From the NCBI GenBank assembly GCA_018389105.1, contig JACATO010002458.1, forward strand, positions 104,501-168,500: a stretch of DNA of 64,000 nucleotides, read 5' to 3'. Position 1 is the stretch's first letter; every line of letters begins with the position of its first letter. Origin of the DNA: Nautilus pompilius (lineage: Eukaryota; Mollusca; Cephalopoda; Nautilida; Nautilidae). Positions 48,401 through 63,080 of the stretch are shown here, piece by piece. The position numbers and the translations under genes were made by a program. The notes beneath the pieces were generated by a model. That model was not told where the DNA came from. It saw only the letters and a list, made by a program, of their open reading frames with translations, and did not search any database.

Positions 48401-48650
48401 TTGTGGCCCATTGTGTTTTCTGACTTAGAGGTTTTTTTCTTGACTCGTAAGGTGTATGGAGCCTTTGGCGCCGTCCTCCAGGGCGGGGTTCGAGCCGGAC
48501 CGCGTGACCCTCGCCGTGGTTTTGATGAACCGAGAGGAACCGGACAGAGCGAAAAATCAGATCGCTCATCGAGAGCGCGCGTGGGTGTCACGATTAAATA
48601 ACCTTTTGTGTCTCACCTGGAATGCTGTCAATGAATACGTGGGTAGAAAG

Positions 48651-48654
<4 letters not shown>
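45441..48654. other. non-coding stretch with GC-rich islands
   Basis: GA runs at 46012-46022 and 46180-46199. The segment from about 46400 to 48600 is richer in CpG than its surroundings. At 48480-48510 'cggggttcgagccggacc' looks like a B box and may mark another worn SINE. A 138-codon minus frame (47517-47933) shows no domain. Confidence 0.4.

Positions 48655-48689
<35 letters not shown>
48655..48689. repeat. (GT)n microsatellite
   Basis: Pure GT tract of about 17 units. Confidence 0.95.
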
Positions 48690-48693
<4 letters not shown>

Positions 48694-51600
48694 GGCGGTG
48701 GAAAGTAGAAGGCAAGAGTCAAGAATAGGTTGATAAACACGCCACTAGGCGTCGCCGTCGTCGTCATCGTCGTGTGCGCGTTTGAAGATGGAAGCTCCTT
48801 TGATGTTTCGCATAGACTCGGTTTTCAATTGTATTAATCGTCCTGGTTCAAAGGTCTGCCTAATTTACTGTGACAAGTAAGCAATTACCTACCTGCCCGT
48901 GTTCCAGGTACTCATTACACCTGTTAACCGAAATGAACTTCGGCCGTCGGATTATATATATATATTAAAGAGAAGATTTTATTCAGATATAATCAAAATT
49001 CTTTAAAATAAATAAACATCAAACGTTCTGTGAATTAAAAATTGCAGAAAAATGAAGGAATAAAAAAAATTGTAACGACACATTTCATTGGTCAGTAAAA
49101 CTAACCAACGACGCCGCATTTTATAAATCAGGGTGTCGACAAACAAACGCTTTTAAAGTGTTTCTGGCCTGGAATTTCTTTTAAAGGGTATTAGACGCAA
49201 CCTTTTCATTATCTATGGGGTTGGATAACCAGGAAGAAGAAATATTTTTTTTAAATCTATGAAGAAACCTTAAAATACTATCGTAGGCTGTCTGCCTCGC
49301 TAAATTATTACATGCGCGCGTCTAAAATACTTAATGTATAATCAACTACTGCACAAACGACTGAACACAAATAGGGTGACAACGGATAACTTCTCGAAAT
49401 CAGTCTTACATCCGTGTAATGTGTATTACGAGAGTGAGTGTCCATCACGTGGTGTTTGCACGTGTACTACATCGCAAGTAAATACGCAAGAGTCGATTGG
49501 TGTAAAAGCGGTCATTTAAAAGAATTCATTTAGAAAACGACTTAGTTCCTTTCCTCCGCTTTACCCCGAGTACTGATTCCATTATCTCACCTGTCGCAAC
49601 AAGGTTTCCATACCTGTGCTGATCGGTGAGTTGAACCAACTTATGAGATGTCTAACAACCCAACAGTCCTCAACTCATCTGCTCGGTACTTTAGTGAAAG
49701 GAACTTTCAACACGAACCACCGACGGCAGTCCAAGAACGAAAGTGTGCGACAAAGCATGCTTAGAGCACTCGCACTAAGTTACCTATAAGCAATTTTATT
49801 TGCGTTTATTTGAAAACTAGCAGTCGTTCAGCGAATGGCATTCAGATAAAAACGAATGTTTATCCGAAAATAACAGGGGAAAAGGTTTGTCGTGTCCTCA
49901 TCCTTGGACAGCCCTCGTGGAGTCCTGTTTTACATTTGCTCGACAATCTTAAAATCAAATCACAAAACCAAATTACTAACGAACAGTGTAACCCATTGAT
50001 GGAAAACTCTTCTACCTGAAGGAGAAATCGAAACACTAGTAGCAGACTCTCCCAGCCACTCGTTGTCCCATCGACTGAAGTATTCTGAAATCGGTTAGAA
50101 GTTCAAACGTACCAACGACCTGCCATCTTACCTGCGCAGAGAGGATGGAAGAAGAGAAATCTTCCCTACTGATATACCGATTCTGCAAATACTGAAAAGC
50201 TAAAGCTGTACTAACGATGCTTTCCTCGTGGCAACTCATACGGGTAAGTGATTGCCTCCATATAAACAGGCACGGACGGAACCCAGCTCTCTCTCCCATT
50301 TCTTGGAAGTAGTATCTGTCTGTTGATTCGGTTTTCCTTTCCACGATGCCTGGTAAAAGAACCCTAACTTTATCAAAACAAAAGCGGTCGGTCGGTGATA
50401 GATCAAACGATGGGAACTGTTCGCCTGATTAGTATCGAATCAAGGATAGATCCTCATTGATGGCCTGATCGAATCCGTCGAGGAAAACAGAACAACAGCC
50501 TGAACTTTTTTTAGGTTCAAAGAAATTTTATTTAAATTTCGATTAGTAACAAAAATTGATAATTTTTAAAAAAATGAAAACTTATGGTCTTAAAGGATTT
50601 TAGCCTGAACTTAGCTAACCTCTGACTAATTTAACACAAATGCATCAATAAATGAATACTTTGAAACGTCTGGGGATCGCCAAGCAACTAAATACATCCG
50701 AAACAATCCATAACGTAGAAGACGTTATTAGTCATAATTAATTTTTCTCTTTCACTTCCAAGTTTTTTTTTTTCTGAAGAAAAAAAAGTTATTCTCGCAA
50801 ATATCGATGTGAGAAAGTTTAATCAAATTTTCTTATACGCATTCGAAAATTTTCAGGCGATAAAACCTATTCACGGACGGCAGTGACATCTGTTAGAATT
50901 GCGCTATCCAACGTTCTTCTCCCACAACCGGCTTACCTCTTATTACGCAGGACATATTTAGAATTTTTCAGAACAAAAATTTGTTCCGTGCTCAGATATG
51001 CATCGCACAGAGAGACGTCCGGACGGTAAGAATGGCTGTCGAAAACACTGCTATACTGCACACCAGTTTGGGGTCAACTGAGCATCGTAGTCGAATATGT
51101 TTATCCGAGCCGTAATTTTGAGGATTTATCATGTGGTCGCCCGCCTGGAGGAAAGCTCAACAAAAACAAACAAGAGTCAAGTTTGAGAAATTCATCACAA
51201 TCCAGACCAAAAAAAAAACGGTTATTACTTTTTCGAGAATAGTAGAAGCCAAACCTATCTTTGCTTTCAACTTTATATGCAGTAGTACATTCAACCGAGG
51301 TACCGATCGTGTCTGTCGATCCCGGCGGAGTTTATTCTGATGTAAAATACGAATCTTGCTGCAACATTAAATATTAAATACCTTTCGAAATCCCATCCGT
51401 CATATTAAAGTCTGTACCGATGCCTTCTTTCTCCGGTCAAAACAGGTGAGCAAAGTTAAAGTTAAATAATTTCTGAATAATTGTTTTACTTTGAGTTTTT
51501 AATTTAAATCTACTTCCGACCGAATTGTTAAATAGGTCTCAGTTTGAAACAGCGGCGAATCGCGTGCTCTCGGTATACTGTCTGCGGAAATTGGAGGACC

Positions 51601-52084
51601 ATCTCAAAATACCGTGAAAAGTTCTTACATCGAGTCTCGTGGTGAGGCGCGGAATGTAGGCTTTGGAGCACGGGCGGTACTGAAAACGTCTAGGTACAAT
51701 ATTAATTGCTGCCAAAGTTCAAGTCCAAACGTAGACAAATGACATCTTTTATTTCATCCACCTATTACAAATGTCAGCTGTTAAGCATCCACACCAGCTT
51801 CCTGATTGTTGCTCTAATTTTATTTCTCATTTTGTTTTCCAATGTACTATCGTTTTTTTTTCCTTTACATTGTATTAAGGAACTCAGCAATGTGACCGCA
51901 TGAAACAAGCAAACAATTTGAAGCATAGCAAGGATAAAGTCTAGCCTTAATAAAATTACCACACCCGTTAACAAGTTAAAGGAATCAGTACTTTGTTGTT
52001 TTTTTTATCAGCGGCCTTTCCTCGTCAGATAACCGCCCACCTGAACGAACTCGTCCATTGGACTCCTGGTTTAGCAGCAGTGAC
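48690..52084. other. non-coding stretch
   Basis: Mostly AT-rich with a short (TA)n at 48953-48965. No coding or transposon recognised. Confidence 0.5.
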
Positions 52085-52265
52085 GAGAATGCGGAGCACT
52101 CCGAAGAAAAGCTCTCCCCGGCGGGCTGTCTGGTTAGTCAGCAAGCACCTGCCAATCCAACAAGGTCTGGAACCACAACCAGCCACCCTAGCGTTTAATT
52201 GCGCTACACACGGGGGCAAACTCTCTGCCCAGTGGAGGAATGTAACGGAACATTTCTTTAAAGGC
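52085..52265 (-). mobile_element. possible tRNA-derived SINE, minus strand
   Basis: On the minus strand an A-box-like 'gtgtagcgcaattaaacgc' (about 52193-52211) and a B-box-like 'gtggttccagaccttg' (about 52165-52180) are spaced as in a tRNA. The body is not shared with the other SINE-like copies. Confidence 0.33.
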
Positions 52266-52929
52266 CAACGACGAACTGGTTCGCTGTACACAACCCCGTA
52301 CCCAGAGTAGCGGGTTGTATCCTCGGGAAACTAAAGAACACCTTTGTTTGCCAAAGTCTAAACCTATTGGTAACTTAAATTTCGAAATTTAAAAAAAAAA
52401 ATTGTTTTTTTTTTTTCTAATAAGAAGAAAATGAACAAAGGATGATGAGTCATGTTCCAATTTTTGGCCAATCCACGTACTTGAAAATAACCCCATTTCT
52501 TATTCCGAGCCGACTAGCAGTGACTGGCATGCACACCATAGTTGGATACGTGCCAGGACTTGGCTTTTAAAGTATTCTTTAAAGTTATTACCCAGTAACA
52601 AATAAGATAAAGGCCCCCCCTTTTAACGGAAGAATGTTGTCTGGAATGGTGATTATTCTCAATCTCCGCTTTACACGATTTAATAAAGAAAGAGGGTAAA
52701 ATCCCGTGGTATAGGTAAGGTACCTTGCCATGTAGACTGCTGGAGTCTAATACAATTATAATTCAGTTTCTCACTACTAACCCTACAATGTACATGGAAT
52801 TCTGTTGATTAGATCAAATTTAATTACATTAATCAATCAGACTTCGCCAATTATTATTATATATTTTATTCCAAACAAAATCTCTAATATCGCTTGAAGA
52901 ATTTTCTTTGTCGGAGCCCTTATATACAC
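52266..52929. other. non-coding stretch
   Basis: A/T homopolymers at 52391-52419; nothing else recognised. Confidence 0.5.
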
Positions 52930-53270
52930 GAGTCAGCTTACGGCGGGCGGGCGGGATGTTCAAATTCGATAGTTGAGGGCTAGATTTCGAATCCCGATCA
53001 GGACCAGTTCGGTCCGGTTTGGCGTACATCTCTAGCATAGTTTTTTTTTTTTCTCCCTTACTTTTCTTCGCCAGCCACCGGTGAGTTTTCTCCGGGGGAC
53101 GCCGTTTCCCCCCCCCATATATAAAACATAAAGCGTTCCAGTCGGACTTTCCGGGTTGTGAAGGTTCCGCGGGTGACTCTCGACCCGATCGCATCTTGAG
53201 CACCACCCCAGAGCCTCCCCACGGCCACCCCATCCCATCACACCATGGTAACTTGCTCGCTCGCTGGGGG
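52930..53270 (+). mobile_element. SINE-like copy, long version
   Basis: A B box 'atttcgaatcccgatcag' at 52984 precedes 'cggtttggcgtacatctct', a T-run, 'ttcgccagccaccgg', 'tgagttttctccgggg' and 'acgccgtttccc'. The tail has 'gcgggtgactctcgacccg'. It contains both halves that appear separately in the shorter copies, so it ties those into one family. Confidence 0.6.
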
Positions 53271-53399
53271 CCGATACCTCGCAGCTTCCTCACCTATAGG
53301 ATGCATCTCTAGAATTCTCGAAAGTCAGGGGAGGCGTTCGAACTGATGCTTATAAAATAATCTATTGAAGGTGACGTACAAGATACAGGAGAGACCGGC

Positions 53400-53562
53400 G
53401 CTAGTGATTTCTAATTAATGGCGTTGCTGGGGCTATAATCGACGTCATATACTTCCGCCTCCGATCCAGAGATCAAGGTGTACGACGCTAATTATAGCCC
53501 ATTTACACTTTTAGTCATAAATTACTGATGCTGTAACAACTGGCCAGATAATCTACCCTACC
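53400..53562. mobile_element. palindromic MITE-like element, copy 2
   Basis: It shares 'ctaattaa' and 'gctataatcgacgtcat' with copy 1 (37919-37955). The inverted arm is at 53479-53500 ('tacgacgctaattatagccc'). The right flank 'gctgtaacaac...ataatctaccctac' matches the copy 1 end 'gctgtgacaa...attatccctac'. More diverged than copy 1. Confidence 0.65.
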
Positions 53563-55941
<2,379 letters not shown>

Positions 55942-56702
55942 CTGGTTATTTGCGTCAGGAAGTCGATGAGGCTGTCATATGTACGGAGCGATTCGGCGTG
56001 ATGGTGGTTACGTGACTCTGCGGTGGGTTTATTCTGGAGATAGGAAATACCCATTCTCACTTCCCCCAGCTCGCAAACCGCCGCGGAAAGTGCGGTGTGC
56101 CGCTTAAACCGCGAGAAAGACTACCGATGTATCTCGAAATGTTCTGTAGTCTCGCTGGTGATCGATTGACAGCTTTATAGACCGAGCAACCGTTGAAGAA
56201 CTAACCAGTGACCAGCAGCATTTTACTCGATATCTCTCAGTTTTGGACATTTCCCGTGTATTGTCGTACTACTTTACCGTACGTAAGTCGTCAGCACGCC
56301 TCTTTCCGGCGGAGAACTGACCCCTAACCGCTCGTCACGATGCTTTGCGAAGCAAACTGTAGTTGTATTAAAATTCTCCAGCATTAAACTGTTTATGAAA
56401 TAAAACAATCGGTTGTCATCAAACAGAAAAAAAGCCAGCAACTTTAGTACAGAAAAAAAATTCTCTGAAGAAAAGCGACAAAAGTTTTTTTTTATTTGTC
56501 AAAAAACATTTTTACAAGTTAAAATTATTGAGTCTCTGTTATACACAACTTTTTGTGAAGTTAGAAAATATTTACTAACTTAAGTTTTGTATTTTGAGAA
56601 AAAAAAAACTAAAATAGTGTTAGAGCAGAAACAAAAGAAACTAAATATGTATGTGGCTAATGTACGCACTTCCCTTAATGTGTTGAATAATTGACAAAAA
56701 AT
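55942..56702. other. non-coding spacer before the satellite
   Basis: GC-richer at first, then AT-rich with A homopolymers near 56450 and 56600. No coding. Confidence 0.5.
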
Positions 56703-56814
56703 CTAAAACGATAATCCATAGGTTGCCATAATCTGAAACGATGGTCCATTGGTGCCATAGTCTGAAACGATGGTCCATTGGTTGGTGTAGTCTGAAAAGA
56801 TGTTTCTCCATTGG
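56703..56814. repeat. satellite edge: undimerised monomers
   Basis: Short units precede the regular 62-bp array. They include two consecutive 29-bp monomers 'tgccata(a/g)tctgaaacga...tggtccattgg' and a more degenerate one containing 'gtagtctgaaaagatgtttc'. None has the alternating two-part form of the main array. Confidence 0.85.
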
Positions 56815-57806
56815 TTTCCATAATATAAAACGATGGTCCATTGGTGCCATAGTATGAAACGATGGTCTTCCATTTATTTCCATAATATAAAACGATGGTC
56901 CATTGGTGCCATAGTATGAAACGATGTTCTTCCATTGGTTTCCATAATATAAAACGATGGTTCATTGGTGCCATAGTCTGAAACGATGGTCTTCCATTTA
57001 TTTCCATAATATAAAACGATGGTCCATTGGTGCCATAGTATGAAACGATGTTCTTCCATTGGTTTCCATAATATAAAACGATGGTTCATTGGTGCCATAG
57101 CATGAAACGATGTTCTTCCATTGGTTTCCATAATATAAAACGATGGTTCATTGGTGCCATAGTATGAAACGATGGTCTTCCATTGGTTTCCATAATATAA
57201 AACGATGGTTCATTGGTGCCATAGTCTGAAACGATGGTCTTCCATTTATTTCCATAATATAAAACGATGGTCCATTGGTGCCATAGTATGAAACGATGTT
57301 CTTCCATTGGTTTCCATAATATAAAACGATGGTTCATTGGTGCCATAGTCTGAAACGATGGTCTTCCATTGGTTTCCATAATATAAAACGATGGTTCATT
57401 GGTGCCATAGTCTGAAACGATGGTCTTCCATTGGTTTCCATAATATAAAACGATGGTTCATTGGTGCCATAGTATGAAACGATGGTCTTCCATTGGTTTC
57501 CATAATATAAAACGATGGTTCATTGGTGCCATAGTCTGAAACGATGGTCTTCCATTGGTTTCCATAATATAAAACGATGGTTCATTGGTGCCATAGTATG
57601 AAACGATGTTCTTCCATTGGTTTCCATAATATAAAACGATGGTTCATTGGTGCCATAGTATGAAACGATGGTCTTCCATTGGTTTCCATAATATAAAACG
57701 ATGGTTCATTGGTGCCATAGTATGAAACGATGGTCTTCCATTGGTTTCCATAATATAAAACGATGGTTCATTGGTGCCATAGTATGAAACGATGTTCTTC
57801 CATTGG

Positions 57807-58490
57807 TTTCCATAATATGAAACGATGGTTCATTGGTGCCATAGTCTGAAACGATGGTCTTCCATTGGTTTCCATAATATAAAACGATGGTTCATTGGTG
57901 CCATAGTATGAAACGATGGTCTTCCATTGGTTTCCATAATATAAAACGATGGTTCATTGGTGCCATAGTATGAAACGATGGTCTTCCATTGGTTTCCATA
58001 ATATAAAACGATGGTTCATTGGTGCCATAGTATGAAACGATGTTCTTCCATTGGTTTCCATAATATAAAACGATGGTTCATTGGTGCCATAGTCTGAAAC
58101 GATGGTCTTCCATTGGTTTCCATAATATAAAACGATGGTTCATTGGTGCCATAGTATGAAACGATGGTCTTCCATTGGTTTCCATAATATAAAACGATGG
58201 TTCATTGGTGCCATAGTATGAAACGATGGTCTTCCATTGGTTTCCATAATATAAAACGATGGTTCATTGGTGACATAGTCTGAAACGATGGTCTTCCATT
58301 GGTTTCCATAATATAAAACGATGGTTCATTGGTGCCATAGTATGAAACGATGGTCTTCCATTGGTTTCCATAATATAAAACGATGGTTCATTGGTGCCAT
58401 AGTATGAAACGATGGTCTTCCATTGGTTTCCATAATATAAAACGATGGTTCATTGGTGCCATAGTATGAAACGATGTTCTTCCATTGGTT
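57807..58490. repeat. 4-unit (248-bp) higher-order repeat domain
   Basis: Using the variant sites in the order T/C, A/C, G/T and g/t, units from 57807 run TCGg TAGg TAGg TATg. Then come TCGg TAGg TAGg and again TCGg TAGg TAGg TATg. Confidence 0.65.
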
Positions 58491-59049
58491 TCCATAATAT
58501 AAAACGATGGTTCATTGGTGCCATAGTATGAAACGATGGTCTTCCATTGGTTTCCATAATATAAAACGATGGTTCATTGGTGCCATAGTCTGAAACGATG
58601 TTCTTCCATTGGTTTCCATAATATAAAACGATGGTTCATTGGTGCCATAGTATGAAACGATGGTCTTCCATTTATTTCCATAATATAAAACGATGGTCCA
58701 TTGGTGCCATAGTATGAAACGATGTTCTTCCATTGGTTTCCATAATATAAAACGATGGTTCATTGGTGCCATAGTCTGAAACGATGGTCTTCCATTGGTT
58801 TCCATAATATAAAACGATGGTTCATTGGTGCCATAGTATGAAACGATGGTCTTCCATTGGTTTCCATAATATAAAACGATGGTTCATTGGTGCCATAGTC
58901 TGAAACGATGTTCTTCCATTGGTTTCCATAATATAAAACGATGGTTCATTGGTGCCATAGTATGAAACGATGGTCTTCCATTTATTTCCATAATATAAAA
59001 CGATGGTCCATTGGTGCCATAGTATGAAACGATGGTCTTCCATTGGTTC

Positions 59050-59510
59050 CATAATATAAAACGATGGTCCATTGGTGCCATAGTCTGAAACGATGTTCTT
59101 CCATTGGTTTCCATAATATAAAACGATGGTTCATTGGTGCCATAGTATGAAACGATGGTCTTCCATTTATTTCCATAATATAAAACGATGGTCCATTGGT
59201 GCCATAGTATGAAACGATGTTCTTCCATTGGTTTCCATAATATAAAACGATGGTTCATTGGTGCCATAGTCTGAAACGATGTTCTTCCATTGGTTTCCAT
59301 AATATAAAACGATGGTTCATTGGTGCCATAGTATGAAACGATGGTCTTCCATTTATTTCCATAATATAAAACGATGGTCCATTGGTGCCATAGTATGAAA
59401 CGATGTTCTTCCATTGGTTTCCATAATATAAAACGATGGTTCATTGGTGCCATAGTCTGAAACGATGTTCTTCCATTGGTTTCCATAATATAAAACGATG
59501 GTTCATTGGT
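59050..59510. repeat. 3-unit (186-bp) higher-order repeat domain
   Basis: Units run CCTg TAGt CATg, TCTg TAGt CATg, TCTg. Because 186 is a multiple of 3, the minus-strand frame stays open for 200 codons here. Confidence 0.65.
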
Positions 59511-60829
59511 GCCATAGTATGAAACGATGTTCTTCCATTGGTTTCCATAATATAAAACGATGGTTCATTGGTGCCATAGTCTGAAACGATGGTCTTCCAT
59601 TGGTTTCCATAATATAAAACGATGGTTCATTGGTGCCATAGTATGAAACGATGGTCTTCCATTGGTTTCCATAATATAAAACGATGGTTCATTGGTGCCA
59701 TAGTATGAAACGATGGTCTTCCATTTGTTTCCATAATATAAAACGATGGTTCATTGGTGCCATAGTCTGAAACGATGGTCTTCCATTGGTTTCCATAATA
59801 TAAAACGATGGTTCATTGGTGCCATAGTATGAAACGATGGTCTTCCATTGGTTTCCATAATATAAAACGATGGTTCATTGGTGCCATAGTATGAAACGAT
59901 GGTCTTCCATTGGTTTCCATAATATAAAACGATGGTTCATTGGTGCCATAGTATGAAACGATGGTCTTCCATTGGTTTCCATAATATAAAACGATGGTTC
60001 ATTGGTGCCATAGTATGAAACGATGTTCTTCCATTGGTTTCCATAATATAAAACGATGGTTCATTGGTGCCATAGTATGAAACGATGGTCTTCCATTGGT
60101 TTCCATAATATAAAACGATGGTTCATTGGTGCCATAGTATGAAACGATGGTCTTCCATTGGTTTCCATAATATAAAACGATGGTTCATTGGTGCCATAGT
60201 CTGAAACGATGTTCTTCCATTGGTTTCCATAATATAAAACGATGGTCCATTGGTGCCATAGTATGAAACGATGGTCTTCCATTGGTTTCCATAATATAAA
60301 ACGATGGTTCATTGGTGCCATAGTATGAAACGATGGTCTTCCATTGGTTTCCATAATATAAAACGATGGTTCATTGGTGCCATAGTCTGAAACGATGTTC
60401 TTCCATTGGTTTCCATAATATAAAACGATGGTTCATTGGTGCCATAGTATGAAACGATGGTCTTCCATTGGTTTCCATAATATAAAACGATGGTTCATTG
60501 GTGCCATAGTATGAAACGATGTTCTTCCATTGGTTTCCATAATATAAAACGATGGTTCATTGGTGCCATAGTATGAAACGATGGTCTTCCATTGGTTTCC
60601 ATAATATAAAACGATGGTTCATTGGTGCCATAGTATGAAACGATGGTCTTCCATTGGTTTCCATAATATAAAACGATGGTTCATTGGTGCCATAGTCTGA
60701 AACGATGTTCTTCCATTGGTTTCCATAATATAAAACGATGGTTCATTGGTGCCATAGTATGAAACGATGGTCTTCCATTGGTTTCCATAATATAAAACGA
60801 TGGTTCATTGGTGCCATAGTCTGAAACGA

Positions 60830-62124
60830 TGGTCTTCCATTTATTTCCATAATATAAAACGATGGTTCATTGGTGCCATAGTATGAAACGATGGTCTTCC
60901 ATTGGTTTCCATAATATAAAACGATGGTTCATTGGTGCCATAGTATGAAACGATGTTCTTCCATTGGTTTCCATAATATAAAACGATGGTTCATTGGTGC
61001 CATAGTATGAAACGATGGTCTTCCATTGGTTTCCATAATATAAAACGATGGTCCATTGGTGCCATAGTCTGAAACGATGGTCTTCCATTGGTTTCCATAA
61101 TATAAAACGATGGTTCATTGGTGCCATAGTATGAAACGATGTTCTTCCATTGGTTTCCATAATATAAAACGATGGTTCATTGGTGCCATAGTATGAAACG
61201 ATGGTCTTCCATTGGTTTCCATAATATAAAACGATGGTCCATTGGTGCCATAGTATGAAACGATGGTCTTCCATTGGTTTCCATAATATAAAACGATGGT
61301 CCATTGGTGCCATAGTCTGAAACGATGGTCTTCCATTTATTTCCATAATATAAAACGATGGTCCATTGGTGCCATAGTATGAAACGATGGTCTTCCATTG
61401 GTTTCCATAATATAAAACGATGGTTCATTGGTGCCATAGTCTGAAACGATGGTCTTCCATTTATTTCCATAATATAAAACGATGGTTCATTGGTGCCATA
61501 GTATGAAACGATGGTCTTCCATTGGTTTCCATAATATAAAACGATGGTTCATTGGTGCCATAGTATGAAACGATGGTCTTCCATTTATTTCCATAATATA
61601 AAACGATGGTTCATTGGTGCCATAGTATGAAACGATGGTCTTCCATTGGTTTCCATAATATAAAACGATGGTTCATTGGTGCCATAGTATGAAACGATGT
61701 TCTTCCATTGGTTTCCATAATATAAAACGATGGTTCATTGGTGCCATAGTATGAAACGATGGTCTTCCATTGGTTTCCATAATATAAAACGATGGTCCAT
61801 TGGTGCCATAGTCTGAAACGATGGTCTTCCATTGGTTTCCATAATATAAAACGATGGTTCATTGGTGCCATAGTATGAAACGATGTTCTTCCATTGGTTT
61901 CCATAATATAAAACGATGGTTCATTGGTGCCATAGTATGAAACGATGGTCTTCCATTGGTTTCCATAATATAAAACGATGGTCCATTGGTGCCATAGTAT
62001 GAAACGATGGTCTTCCATTGGTTTCCATAATATAAAACGATGGTCCATTGGTGCCATAGTCTGAAACGATGGTCTTCCATTTATTTCCATAATATAAAAC
62101 GATGGTCCATTGGTGCCATAGTAT
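60830..62124. repeat. 744-bp (12-unit) duplication within the satellite
   Basis: About 550 bp starting at 60830 recurs 744 bp downstream (61574 on) with the same variant at every site I checked. The minus-strand reading over 60867-61346 and 61611-62090 is identical for 159 codons. Confidence 0.8.
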
Positions 62125-62230
62125 GAAACGATGTTCTTCCATTGGTTTCCATAATATAAAACGATGGTTCATTGGTGCCATAGTCTGAAACGATGGTCTT
62201 CCATCGGTTTCCATAATATAAAACGATGGT

Positions 62231-63080
62231 TCATTGGTGCCATAGTCTGAAACGATGGTCTTCCATTGGTTTCCATAATATAAAACGATGGTTCATTGGT
62301 GCCATAGTATGAAACGATGGTCTTCCATTTATTTCCATAATATAAAACGATGGTTCATTGGTGCCATAGTATGAAACGATGGTCTTCCATTGGTTTCCAT
62401 AATATAAAACGATGGTCCATTGGTGCCATAGTCTGAAACGATGGTCTTCCATTTATTTCCATAATATAAAACGATGGTTCATTGGTGCCATAGTATGAAA
62501 CGATGGTCTTCCATTGGTTTCCATAATATAAAACGATGGTTCATTGGTGCCATAGTATGAAACGATGTTCTTCCATTGGTTTCCATAATATAAAACGATG
62601 GTTCATTGGTGCCATAGTATGAAACGATGGTCTTCCATTGGTTTCCATAATATGAAACGATGGTTCATTGGTGCCATAGTATGAAACGATGGTCTTCCAT
62701 TGGTTTCCATAATATAAAACGATGGTCCATTGGTGCCATAGTCTGAAACGATGGTCTTCCATTTATTTCCATAATATAAAACGATGGTTCATTGGTGCCA
62801 TAGTATGAAACGATGGTCTTCCATTGGTTTCCATAATATAAAACGATGGTTCATTGGTGCCATAGTATGAAACGATGTTCTTCCATTGGTTTCCATAATA
62901 TAAAACGATGGTTCATTGGTGCCATAGTATGAAACGATGTTCTTCCATTGGTTTCCATAATATAAAACGATGGTTCATTGGTGCCATAGTATGAAACGAT
63001 GTTCTTCCATTGGTTTCCATAATATAAAACGATGGTCCATTGGTGCCATAGTCTGAAACGATGGTCTTCCATTTATTTCC
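62231..63080. repeat. 5-unit (310-bp) higher-order repeat domain
   Basis: The same variant succession, marked by 'tccattgg' plus 'agtctg' plus 'catttatttcc', recurs with frame starts at 62452, 62762 and 63072, exactly 310 bp apart. Confidence 0.7.

Noticed and set aside
9550-53270. Functional tRNA genes at the A/B-box sites
   Set aside because: None folds into a complete cloverleaf by eye. The boxes sit at the head of longer repeats or are too far apart, so they are SINE-like rather than tRNA genes.
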